The notes under the pieces were generated by a model, which ran no database searches, was not told the origin of the DNA, and was given only the letters and a program-made list of their open reading frames with translations. DNA of 19,509 nt from Phyllobacteriaceae bacterium (GTDB lineage Bacteria; Pseudomonadota; Alphaproteobacteria; Rhizobiales; Rhizobiaceae): positions 1 to 19,509 of the forward strand of contig JAHEGF010000028.1 of the NCBI GenBank assembly GCA_024645155.1, in the 5' to 3' direction. The position numbers were made by a program, and so were the translations under genes. This document shows positions 1-6,915 of the stretch, piece after piece; within the stretch, counting starts at the first letter, position 1, and each line of letters opens with the position of its first letter.

Positions 1-536
1 CGATGTTATGGGCGATCGGGTTCATCTTCCTGTTCACCGTTGGCGGCGTGACAGGTGTCCAGCTTGCCAATGCCGGTCTCGACCGCGCATTCCACGACAC
101 CTATTACGTCGTTGCCCACTTCCATTACGTGCTGTCGCTTGGCGCGGTATTTGCGATTTTCGCGGGCTGGTACTACTGGTTCCCGAAAATGACCGGATAC
201 ATGTATAATCCGCTCATTGCGCGGATCCATTTCTGGGTCACGTTCATCGGCGTGAACCTGGTCTTCTTCCCGCAGCACTTCCTTGGCCTTGCGGGCATGC
301 CGCGCCGGTACATCGACTATCCGGACGCATTTGCGGGCTGGAATGCCGTTTCTTCCTACGGCTCGTATCTGTCCGCGTTTGGTACGGTGGTATTCCTGTA
401 TGGCATGTGGGAAGCGTTTTCGAAGAAACGTGAAGCAGGTGCCAATCCGTGGGGCGAGGGCGCAACGACACTGGAATGGCAGTTGCCGTCGCCGCCACCG
501 TACCATCAGTGGGAACAGTTGCCCAAGATAAAGTAG
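1..536 (+). CDS. ctaD: Cytochrome c oxidase subunit I (aa3 type), 3' part
   Basis: This is the C-terminal third (about 177 residues) of the catalytic subunit of aa3-type cytochrome c oxidase, an inner-membrane enzyme that reduces O2 and pumps protons. The reading frame is open to the left edge, so the gene starts outside the window; the ATG at position 3 is an internal Met. The signature HDTYYVVAHFHYVLS is present. In the family its first His-Asp pair lies at the Mg site, and the two His of HFH ligate heme a3 and heme a (bovine H376 and H378). Several hydrophobic transmembrane segments follow, then a hydrophilic tail with the PSPPPYH stretch common in bacterial CtaD. ctaB follows 61 bases downstream. 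Identification is secure; only the missing 5' part limits the description. Confidence 0.97.
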   Translation, partial: MLWAIGFIFLFTVGGVTGVQLANAGLDRAFHDTYYVVAHFHYVLSLGAVFAIFAGWYYWFPKMTGYMYNPLIARIHFWVTFIGVNLVFFPQHFLGLAGMPRRYIDYPDAFAGWNAVSSYGSYLSAFGTVVFLYGMWEAFSKKREAGANPWGEGATTLEWQLPSPPPYHQWEQLPKIK

Positions 537-545
537 ACGGGTTTG

Positions 546-571
546 CGCGGCTGCCTTTGACGGCGGCCGCG
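546..571 (+). other. Intercistronic hairpin between ctaD and ctaB
   Basis: Bases 546-555 can pair with 562-571, a 10-bp GC-rich stem with one G-U wobble and a 6-base loop (TTTGAC). It starts 10 bases after the ctaD stop. No T-run follows, so it does not look like an intrinsic terminator. A role in protecting the 3' end of ctaD mRNA or setting the ratio of ctaD to downstream transcripts is inference. Confidence 0.4.
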
Positions 572-597
572 ATACTGAAAAGGTAAAACGGGTTTTC

Positions 598-1542
598 ATG
601 GCTTTGGCTGACAAAACCACCTTGGACACGGACGCGCCCAAAATATCGGAGGCCACGGCTTCCGATTTTCTGGCGTTGCTGAAGCCGCGCGTCATGTCGC
701 TGGTGGTATTTACGGCGTTCGCCGGCATGGTGCTCGCGCCGGGCCCGATCAATCCGGTGATCGGTGTGGTTGCCCTATTGTGCATCGCGGCCGGCGCCGG
801 TGCCTCCGGTTCCCTCAACATGTGGTATGATGCCGACATCGACGCGGTGATGTCGCGCACCGCAAACCGCCCGGTGCCGTCCGGGGCCGTTCAACCGGGA
901 GAAGCGCTCGGCTTCGGTCTGGTATTGTCGGCAATCTCCGTGCTGGCACTCGGGTTGCTGGTCAATTGGCTGTCCGCGGCAATGCTGGCCTTCACGATAT
1001 TCTTCTACGCGGTCATCTACACCATGTGGCTGAAACGCGCGACGCCGCAAAACATCGTCATCGGCGGGGCGGCTGGAGCGTTTCCGCCAATGATAGGATG
1101 GGCTGCCACGGCAAACACGATAACGCCGGAGAGCATCACCCTGTTCCTTATCATCTTCGTATGGACGCCACCGCATTTCTGGGCTCTCGCCCTGTTCAAG
1201 AGCGCGGAATATGCAAATGCCGGAATTCCGATGCTGCCCAATGTTGCCGGACCATCGGCAACGAAGCGCCAGATATTTGCCTACTCCGTTCTTTTGGCTC
1301 CGGTCGGCGTACTGCCGTACCTGCAGGGGTTTGCCGGATCGGTATACGGAGTGGTTTCCTCGCTGCTTGGGGCCGCTTTCGTCTGGCACGCATTCCGGGT
1401 CCTGGTCATGCCGGATTCCGATAGTGATATGCGCCCCGCCAAGGCGCTGTTCGGATATTCGATCCTCTATTTGTTTGCCCTGTTTGCGATGCTTCTCGGT
1501 CAAGGCCTTGTCGAGCGCAGCGCGTTTTTTGCCGGCGGATGA
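598..1542 (+). CDS. ctaB: Protoheme IX farnesyltransferase (heme O synthase)
   Basis: A 314-residue UbiA-superfamily membrane prenyltransferase that transfers farnesyl to heme B to make heme O, the precursor of the heme A used by the oxidase encoded by ctaD. The first aspartate-rich prenyl-diphosphate motif is clear at residues 74-92 (N74, D78, D82, R87, then NRP). The family segment WLKR-TPQN-VIGG-AGA-PP follows near residues 142-164. About eight or nine hydrophobic helices alternate with short loops. Length is normal for alphaproteobacterial CtaB. An AAAAGG stretch about 15 bases upstream is a weak ribosome site, but the N-terminal context suits the ATG at 598. The TGA stop overlaps the ATG of the next small gene (ATGA), suggesting coupled translation. 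Confidence 0.96.
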   Translation: MALADKTTLDTDAPKISEATASDFLALLKPRVMSLVVFTAFAGMVLAPGPINPVIGVVALLCIAAGAGASGSLNMWYDADIDAVMSRTANRPVPSGAVQPGEALGFGLVLSAISVLALGLLVNWLSAAMLAFTIFFYAVIYTMWLKRATPQNIVIGGAAGAFPPMIGWAATANTITPESITLFLIIFVWTPPHFWALALFKSAEYANAGIPMLPNVAGPSATKRQIFAYSVLLAPVGVLPYLQGFAGSVYGVVSSLLGAAFVWHAFRVLVMPDSDSDMRPAKALFGYSILYLFALFAMLLGQGLVERSAFFAGG

Positions 1543-1703
1543 TTGTCATGGATAACGCCAACGCCACAATGACAGACAAGCAACGCAAGGCGCGGCGCAG
1601 CCGTTCGGTTGCGATCGCCGTCGGTCTTGCTGCCCTTGTTGTGATTTTTTATGTGGCGACAATCATCAAGTTCGGTCCGGCAATTCTTGACCGGGCAATG
1701 TAG
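1539..1703 (+). CDS. coxF: CoxF-like small membrane protein of the cta cluster
   Basis: A 54-codon reading frame fills the space between ctaB and ctaG. Its ATG overlaps the ctaB stop (ATGA), and an inner ATG at 1548 is an alternative start giving 51 residues. The protein has a basic N-terminal stretch (KQRKARRSRS), then one hydrophobic segment (about residues 24-42), then a short tail ending near FGPAILDRAM. This layout and the position between ctaB and ctaG match the small CoxF proteins of rhizobial cytochrome oxidase clusters. Its biochemical role is not established; an accessory or assembly function at the inner membrane is inferred from location alone. Many gene callers would skip it because of its size. 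Confidence 0.82.
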   Translation: MIVMDNANATMTDKQRKARRSRSVAIAVGLAALVVIFYVATIIKFGPAILDRAM

Positions 1704-1710
1704 GATGAAC

Positions 1711-2328
1711 ATGAGCGATAACCGCCAGAGAGATACCGGCAGCAGCAAGGAGCGCGCAAATCGCACGATTGCAGTTGCTTGCGCCGCCGGGTTTGCATCC
1801 ATGATCGGTGTCGCCTATGCGTCGGTGCCGCTTTACCAGATTTTTTGTCAGGTTACCGGTTATGGCGGTACGACGCAGCGCGTGACCCAGTATTCCGATA
1901 CCGTTCTCGACCGCACGATCAAGGTCCGCTTTGACGCCAATGCGGCTGCCTCCCTGCCGTGGGAATTCAAGCCGCTGCAACGCGAGGTCACACTCAAGCT
2001 CGGCGAGACCACAAAGATCTTGTACCAGGCGAGAAACCTGTTTGCGCAGCCAAACTCGGGCCGCGCGACATTCAATGTCACGCCGCAGGCGGCGGGCGCC
2101 TATTTCAACAAGGTTGAATGTTTCTGTTTTACCGATACCACACTCGAACCGGGCGAAACGCTCGACATGCCCGTGGTATTTTATGTAGACCCCGATATCG
2201 TCAATTCGGAAGAACTGGCGAATATCGGAACCATAACGCTTTCCTACACTTTCTTCCCGGTCGAAACCGAACAGCCGGTCGCGGCCACCACGGGCAGAAA
2301 AGCCGTTACAAATATTTCCGGGGGTTGA
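1711..2328 (+). CDS. ctaG: Cytochrome c oxidase assembly protein CtaG/Cox11
   Basis: CtaG (Cox11 family) delivers copper to the CuB centre of subunit I. The chosen start gives 205 residues: a short cytoplasmic N-terminus, one transmembrane helix (about 19-38) running into SVPLYQIFCQVTGY, then a periplasmic beta-rich domain. The copper-binding CFC motif is at residues 137-139 (ECFCFT), and the family motif around PVVFYVDP follows. The frame is open further upstream (to 1651), but that part overlaps coxF out of frame. I chose 1711 because TAGGA lies five bases before it; ATG 1705 adds two residues and is almost as likely. Only one base separates its stop from ctaE, so the two genes are probably translated together. 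Confidence 0.95.
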   Translation: MSDNRQRDTGSSKERANRTIAVACAAGFASMIGVAYASVPLYQIFCQVTGYGGTTQRVTQYSDTVLDRTIKVRFDANAAASLPWEFKPLQREVTLKLGETTKILYQARNLFAQPNSGRATFNVTPQAAGAYFNKVECFCFTDTTLEPGETLDMPVVFYVDPDIVNSEELANIGTITLSYTFFPVETEQPVAATTGRKAVTNISGG

Positions 2329-2329
2329 A

Positions 2330-3208
2330 ATGGCCGACGCACATCAAAAAAACCACGACTACCACATTGTCGATCCGAGCCCGTGGCCGGTCATTGGCGC
2401 CATCGGAGCGTTGACAATGGCACTGGGCGGTATCGGATACATGCGGTACCTCAACAATGACGTGTTTCCACTGCTTGGCGTCAATCTTGCCAACCCGTGG
2501 CTGTTCTACATCGGCCTGGTGATCGTGCTTTATACCATGTACGCCTGGTGGTCCGACACGATCAAGGAAGCCTATGCGGGTGATCACACCAGGGTCGTTT
2601 CGCTACACCTTCGCTACGGCATGATCATGTTCATCGCCTCCGAGGTGATGTTCTTTGTTGCATGGTTCTGGGCATTTTTTGATGCCAGCCTGTTTGCCGG
2701 TGAAGCCCAGCAGTACATGCGTGCCGAATACACCGGAGGCCAGTGGCCGCCGAAAGGGCTTGAAGTCCTCGATCCGCTGCACCTGCCGCTCTACAACACC
2801 GTAATTCTGCTGTTGTCCGGCACAACAGTCACCTGGGCCCACCACTCGCTTCTGCACGGCGACCGCAAGGGTCTGGTCTGGGGTCTGGTGTTGACGGTCG
2901 CCCTGGGCGTGTTGTTCAGCAGTGTTCAGGCCTACGAATATGCCCATGCTCCGTTCGCTTTCAAGGAATCGATTTATGGAGCGACCTTCTTCATGGCGAC
3001 AGGCTTTCATGGCTTCCATGTGTTGATCGGTACAATCTTCCTGACGGTCTGCCTGTTCCGGGCTTTGAAGGGGCATTTTACGCCGGAGCAGCATTTCGGT
3101 TTTGAAGCGGCTGCCTGGTATTGGCACTTCGTCGATGTCGTTTGGTTGTTCCTTTTCTTCTGCGTTTATGTCTGGGCATCATGGGGCGCGCCTATCGCCC
3201 ACCTCTGA
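2330..3208 (+). CDS. ctaE: Cytochrome c oxidase subunit III
   Basis: A 292-residue integral membrane subunit III of the aa3-type oxidase with seven predicted helices. Landmarks include the long helix with SEVMFFVAWFWAFF (conserved Glu at residue 105), the THHSLL-like segment (TWAHHSLLHGDR), FHGFHVLIG, and the C-terminal WYWHFVDVVWLFLF signature. Subunit III binds lipid and supports proton uptake and stability of the core enzyme; it carries no redox centre. A GGGGG stretch just before the ATG, inside the end of ctaG, serves as the ribosome site. It is the last gene of the oxidase operon proper, because an intrinsic terminator follows 24 bases after the stop. Confidence 0.97.
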   Translation: MADAHQKNHDYHIVDPSPWPVIGAIGALTMALGGIGYMRYLNNDVFPLLGVNLANPWLFYIGLVIVLYTMYAWWSDTIKEAYAGDHTRVVSLHLRYGMIMFIASEVMFFVAWFWAFFDASLFAGEAQQYMRAEYTGGQWPPKGLEVLDPLHLPLYNTVILLLSGTTVTWAHHSLLHGDRKGLVWGLVLTVALGVLFSSVQAYEYAHAPFAFKESIYGATFFMATGFHGFHVLIGTIFLTVCLFRALKGHFTPEQHFGFEAAAWYWHFVDVVWLFLFFCVYVWASWGAPIAHL

Positions 3209-3232
3209 CGCAGGCCGCAATTAATTTGCCAG

Positions 3233-3268
3233 GGCGCGGCCGGATTAGTCGGCTGCGCCTTTCTTTTT
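3233..3268 (+). terminator. Intrinsic terminator after ctaE
   Basis: Bases 3233-3242 pair with 3250-3259 to give a 10-bp GC-rich stem with one G-U wobble and a 7-base loop (GATTAGT). TTTCTTTTT follows directly (3260-3268). This is a textbook Rho-independent terminator for the oxidase operon. The T-tract ends at the GGAG that precedes the DUF983 gene, so the hairpin could also affect how much transcription enters the next operon. Confidence 0.75.
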
Positions 3269-3284
3269 GGAGTATGCTGTCATC

Positions 3285-3668
3285 ATGGATGATCAAGCCC
3301 ACTATCCGCCGATTGATCCGATCCAGGCCGGTCTGCGCGGCAAGTGCCCGCGCTGCGGCCAGGGTAAGCTGTTCAGCGGCTTTTTGGAAATCGGCAAACA
3401 GTGCAACAATTGCGGGCTGGATTATTCATTTGCGGATGCCGGAGATGGCCCGGCCGTTTTTGTCATACTCATTATCGGTTTTGTTGTTGTCGGTCTCGCG
3501 TTGTGGACGGAAGTTACGTACAGCCCGCCGCTTTGGCTCCATTTCATCATTTGGATGCCGCTGGCGGTCATCTTGTGCCTGACAGGACTGCGCAAGGCCA
3601 AGGGCGTGTTGATAACCTTGCAGTACAAGAACAAGGCCGCCCAGGGTGTTCTGGAAGACAAGGCGTGA
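3285..3668 (+). CDS. DUF983 zinc-ribbon membrane protein
   Basis: A 127-residue protein of the DUF983 family. It starts with a four-cysteine zinc-ribbon (CPRC at 21-24, CNNC at 40-43), then has two transmembrane helices (about 57-78 and 84-102) and a basic tail. The family has no proven biochemical role. It is regularly found between coxIII and SURF1 genes in alphaproteobacteria, so a part in oxidase maturation or metal handling is a reasonable guess, not a demonstrated function. I chose ATG 3285; a TTG at 3267 in the same frame would add six residues but lies within the terminator T-tract. GGAG at 3269-3272 is the only ribosome-site candidate, with rather long spacing. The stop overlaps the GTG of surf1. 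Confidence 0.88.
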   Translation: MDDQAHYPPIDPIQAGLRGKCPRCGQGKLFSGFLEIGKQCNNCGLDYSFADAGDGPAVFVILIIGFVVVGLALWTEVTYSPPLWLHFIIWMPLAVILCLTGLRKAKGVLITLQYKNKAAQGVLEDKA

Positions 3669-4453
3669 ATACCGGGCAATTGTCACGATATCAAAGACGC
3701 GGCACATGGCTCATGCTGGCTGTGTCGGTAGCTGCGTTTGCGGTTTTGTGTGCACTGGGCACCTGGCAGGTCGCGCGTATGCAATGGAAGGAAGCTCTGC
3801 TGCAGTCGATCAGCGATCGGGTTGCTTCGCCACCGGTACCGGTTGAAGAGATCGTGCGGTTGCAGACCGATGAAGGCGATGTGGATTATGTGCCGGTAAC
3901 GGTTTCCGGCGTGTTCGATCACGGTAATGAGCGCCATTTCTTCGCGACCCATCGCGGGATAACTGGTTACTTTGTCTATACGCCGTTGCGAATGGCCGAC
4001 CAGCGCGTGGTATTTGTCAATCGGGGCTTTGTTCCGTTTGACTTCAAGGACAAGGAGACACGACCGGAAAGCCTGATTGGTGGCACAGTGACCGTAACCG
4101 GTCTTGCGAGAAATGCTCCTGCGGACAAGCCGTCGTTCATTGTGCCGGACAATGATCCGGCAAAGAACATCTACTATTGGAAAGACCTTTCCGCTATGGC
4201 TGCGCTCTCGGGCCTGACAGGTTCAACAAAACCGCTGCAGTTTTTCATAGATACCGATGATACACCTGTTTCCGGAGGGTTGCCGATTGGCGGAGTCACG
4301 ATCATCGATCTCCCGAACAATCACCTGCAATATGCGATAACCTGGTATGGACTGGCGTTGGCCCTTGCCGGAGTGGTCGCGGCATGGCTATTGGGTCAGC
4401 GGAAAACTACTGCGCGGCGGCGCAAACAGGCCACGCCTGCCGAAGGCGGGTAA
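3665..4453 (+). CDS. SURF1 family cytochrome oxidase assembly factor
   Basis: A 262-residue SURF1 (Shy1) protein, an inner-membrane factor that helps heme a reach subunit I. Two transmembrane helices flank a periplasmic domain: the first at about 14-34, ending in the family GTWQVARMQWK motif, the second at about 226-244 after the hallmark HLQY segment (220-223). In the middle are GYFVYTPL and VFVNRGFVP, also typical. The frame is open upstream to 3401, but that part is out-of-frame DUF983 sequence and shows no protein character. The GTG at 3665 shares GTGA with the DUF983 stop, and GGAAG about ten bases upstream supports it. ispH follows after 32 bases. Confidence 0.93.
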   Translation: MNTGQLSRYQRRGTWLMLAVSVAAFAVLCALGTWQVARMQWKEALLQSISDRVASPPVPVEEIVRLQTDEGDVDYVPVTVSGVFDHGNERHFFATHRGITGYFVYTPLRMADQRVVFVNRGFVPFDFKDKETRPESLIGGTVTVTGLARNAPADKPSFIVPDNDPAKNIYYWKDLSAMAALSGLTGSTKPLQFFIDTDDTPVSGGLPIGGVTIIDLPNNHLQYAITWYGLALALAGVVAAWLLGQRKTTARRRKQATPAEGG

Positions 4454-4485
4454 ACCGGCCAATCGTTGGAGAATGACAGATCCCG

Positions 4486-5496
4486 ATGTCCGAAGACATG
4501 GCGAAATCACCTTTGACCATCCGCCTGTGCAACCCTCGCGGTTTTTGTGCGGGCGTTGACCGGGCGATACAGATCGTTGTGCTTGCCTTGAAGAAATACG
4601 GGGCTCCCGTCTACGTCCGCCACGAAATCGTTCACAACCGCTATGTTGTTGAGGGCCTGCAGGAACGCGGCGCTGTTTTCATCGAAGAACTTGGCGAGAT
4701 CCCCGCTGAACACCGCAAATGCCCGGTGGTCTTTTCCGCCCATGGTGTACCGAAATCGGTTCCCGCCGATGCCGAGGCGCGCAATCTGTTTTACCTCGAT
4801 GCGACATGCCCGTTGGTGTCCAAGGTTCACAAACAGGCAATGCGTCACCGCCGCCTTGGCCGCCACGTCATTCTGGTAGGCCATTCGGGCCACCCGGAGG
4901 TGATTGGCACCATGGGCCAGTTGCCGGACGGATCGGTCACGCTGATCGAGACCGAAGATGACGCCGCCCGCTTTGTGCCGCATGACCCGGCCGCGCTCGG
5001 CTATGTCACTCAAACGACTTTGTCGGTCGAAGATACCGCCGGCATCATTCGCGCCCTGGAAGCAAGATTTCCGGATCTCAATGCGCCGGCGGCAGAATCG
5101 ATCTGCTATGCCACCACCAACCGGCAGGAAGCGGTCAAGGAAGCGGCCCCTGGTTCCGATCTGTTTGTGGTGGTTGGCGCACCGAACTCGTCGAATTCGC
5201 GCCGCCTGGTTGAAGTCGCCGAACGGGCAGGTACAAAGAACGCCATACTGGTGCAACGCGCCACCGATATTCCTTGGGACAAGACGGCTGGTTTGAATGT
5301 GCTCGGGTTGTCGGCGGGAGCATCGGCACCTGAGATAATTGTCGATGAGATCATTGATGCATTCCGGGAGCGGTTTGATGTCCGCGTCGAGCTGGCGATA
5401 ACCGCCGAGGAGAATGAGGAATTTCCCGTTGTCAGGCCGTTGCGTGATGTCGAACTCACCAGTGCCGACATGGCATTTGTCAACGGAGGACCATAG
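4486..5496 (+). CDS. ispH: 4-hydroxy-3-methylbut-2-enyl diphosphate reductase
   Basis: IspH (LytB) carries out the last step of the MEP isoprenoid pathway, reducing HMBPP to IPP and DMAPP with an oxygen-sensitive iron-sulfur cluster. The 336-residue length is normal. The three cluster cysteines are C21 (RGFCAGV), C108 (DATCPLV) and C207 (ICYATTNRQ). Substrate and catalytic residues are also in place: H50 (EIVHN), H86 (SAHGVP), H136 and E138 (GHPEVIGT), and the NSSNS phosphate-binding segment. The first five codons before a second ATG at 4501 may not be translated; GGAG at 4468-4471 fits either loosely. The gene sits in an apparent operon with DUF983-surf1 upstream and thrB four bases downstream. 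There is no obvious pathway link to its neighbours; the order is common in rhizobia. Confidence 0.97.
   Translation: MSEDMAKSPLTIRLCNPRGFCAGVDRAIQIVVLALKKYGAPVYVRHEIVHNRYVVEGLQERGAVFIEELGEIPAEHRKCPVVFSAHGVPKSVPADAEARNLFYLDATCPLVSKVHKQAMRHRRLGRHVILVGHSGHPEVIGTMGQLPDGSVTLIETEDDAARFVPHDPAALGYVTQTTLSVEDTAGIIRALEARFPDLNAPAAESICYATTNRQEAVKEAAPGSDLFVVVGAPNSSNSRRLVEVAERAGTKNAILVQRATDIPWDKTAGLNVLGLSAGASAPEIIVDEIIDAFRERFDVRVELAITAEENEEFPVVRPLRDVELTSADMAFVNGGP
5485..5490 (+). promoter_or_regulatory. Ribosome binding site deciding the thrB start
   Basis: GGAGGA, ten bases before the ATG at 5501 and inside the end of ispH. The thrB frame is open back to 5414, within ispH, so this strong site is the main evidence for the shorter 322-residue protein. 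Confidence 0.75.
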
Positions 5497-5500
5497 TTTT

Positions 5501-6469
5501 ATGGCGGTCTATACCGATATTACCGAGACCGAACTCCAGGCGTTCATGGACGACTATGACCTCGGCAACGTGCTGTCCTATCGCGGCATTGCCGAGGGCG
5601 TGGAAAACTCCAATTTCATGCTTCACATGGAGGCCGGTGAGTACATTCTGACGTTGTACGAAAAACGCGTCGACGCCGGCGACCTACCTTTTTTTCTCGG
5701 CCTCAAGGACCATTTGGCTGAACGTGGTGTAACCTGTCCGGTCCCGGTTCACCGACGAGACGGCAAGTTGACAGGCATGCTGGCGGGCAGGCCTGCGGCG
5801 GTCATTACGTTTCTTGAAGGCATGTGGCTTCGCCGGCCCAAGCCGGCAAATTGCCGGGCAGTAGGCGAGGCAATTGCAAAGCTCCATCTTGCGGGCGCCG
5901 ACTTTCCGCTGACACGGACCAATGCGATGGGGCTGGCAAGCTGGAGGCCCTTGTGGGATTCCTGCGATCCCAAGGAAAGTGTTTTTGAGGCGCCGGTAAT
6001 TGACGAAGTCGGGCGCGAACTCACCCATCTTGAGCGCAATTGGCCGGAAGGTTTGCCGTCCGGCGTCATTCATGCCGACCTGTTTCCTGACAATGTTTTT
6101 TTTCTCGGAGGCAAGCTTTCCGGACTGATTGATTTCTATTTCGCCTGCAACGATCGCTTTGCCTATGACATTGCCGTCTGCCTGAATGCGTGGTGCTTCG
6201 AAAAAGACAATGCATTCAACCTGACCAAGGGAGCGGCATTGCTCGCCGGCTATCAATCAGTGCGCCCGCTTTCGAGGGACGAATTGACCGCCCTTCCGAC
6301 GCTTGCCCGCGGGTCGGCATTGCGCTTCATGCTGACGCGTCTCTACGACTGGCTCAACACTCCTGAAGGTTCCCTGGTCGTTAAGAAGGATCCGTTTGAA
6401 TATCTCAACCGGATGCGTTTTCACCGAGCGATTACCTCGGTTAGTGAATACGGCGTGGACTTGCAGTGA
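5501..6469 (+). CDS. thrB: Homoserine kinase (ThrB, aminoglycoside-phosphotransferase fold)
   Basis: A 322-residue homoserine kinase of the alphaproteobacterial/pseudomonad type, which has a protein-kinase-like (APH) fold rather than the GHMP fold of E. coli ThrB. It phosphorylates homoserine to O-phosphohomoserine, the substrate of ThrC encoded further right in the window. The Brenner-type catalytic loop is H191-A-D193-L-F-P-D-N198, followed by the metal-binding D211 in LIDFYFA. The N-terminal start MAVYT suits the family and is supported by the GGAGGA site. It begins four bases after ispH and its TGA overlaps the GTG of rnhA. Homologs outside this pathway (other APH kinases) exist, but the sequence and length fit ThrB well. 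Confidence 0.95.
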   Translation: MAVYTDITETELQAFMDDYDLGNVLSYRGIAEGVENSNFMLHMEAGEYILTLYEKRVDAGDLPFFLGLKDHLAERGVTCPVPVHRRDGKLTGMLAGRPAAVITFLEGMWLRRPKPANCRAVGEAIAKLHLAGADFPLTRTNAMGLASWRPLWDSCDPKESVFEAPVIDEVGRELTHLERNWPEGLPSGVIHADLFPDNVFFLGGKLSGLIDFYFACNDRFAYDIAVCLNAWCFEKDNAFNLTKGAALLAGYQSVRPLSRDELTALPTLARGSALRFMLTRLYDWLNTPEGSLVVKKDPFEYLNRMRFHRAITSVSEYGVDLQ

Positions 6470-6915
6470 AACGGGTCGAGGTTTTCACCGACGGTGCGTG
6501 TTCCGGAAATCCGGGCCCGGGCGGCTGGGGCGCGATCCTTCGCTATAACGGTACGGAAAAAGAACTGGGCGGCGCAGAAGCCGAAACCACCAACAACCGG
6601 ATGGAACTGACTGCCGCGATCGAAGCATTGAATGCGCTGAAGTCACCGTGCCGTGTCGACCTCTACACCGACAGCGTCTATGTCCGCGACGGAATCAATA
6701 GCTGGATACACGGCTGGAAGCGCAATGGCTGGAGGACTGCGGCCCGCAAACCGGTCAAGAACGCCGAATTGTGGCAGGCGCTTGACGCGGCTCGCCAACG
6801 CCATGAGGTTACATGGCATTGGATCAAGGGCCATTCCGGCCATCCGGAAAATGAACGCGCCGACGAACTTGCCAGGGCAGCAATAGCGCAGATCAGGGAT
6901 TCGGAATCCGGCTAG
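6466..6915 (+). CDS. rnhA: Ribonuclease HI
   Basis: A 149-residue RNase HI that cuts RNA in RNA:DNA hybrids. All catalytic positions are present, shifted by one from E. coli: D9, E47, D69, D133, plus H123 in KGHSGH. The basic handle region (HGWKRNGWRT, about 82-91) is also kept. Translation starts at GTG 6466, which shares GTGA with the thrB stop, so the gene is probably coupled to thrB. It is the last gene of this plus-strand run. Its TAG stop and the stop of the convergent peroxiredoxin gene use the same CTAG tetranucleotide. Confidence 0.97.
   Translation: MKRVEVFTDGACSGNPGPGGWGAILRYNGTEKELGGAEAETTNNRMELTAAIEALNALKSPCRVDLYTDSVYVRDGINSWIHGWKRNGWRTAARKPVKNAELWQALDAARQRHEVTWHWIKGHSGHPENERADELARAAIAQIRDSESG

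Noticed and set aside
537..595. Eight-base direct repeat ACGGGTTT at 537 and 588
   Set aside because: Short, only two copies, with no link to a known element; probably chance.
6..860. 284-codon open frame on the minus strand under ctaD and ctaB
   Set aside because: It is antisense to two certain genes, shows no family features, and contains low-complexity Arg/Ala-rich sequence expected from the opposite strand of GC-rich genes.
3401..3664. Upstream extension of the SURF1 frame
   Set aside because: It overlaps DUF983 out of frame and lacks protein character; the GTG at 3665 fits SURF1 length and operon structure.
5414..5500. Upstream extension of the thrB frame into ispH
   Set aside because: A strong GGAGGA site precedes ATG 5501, and the extra 29 residues do not resemble homoserine kinase.
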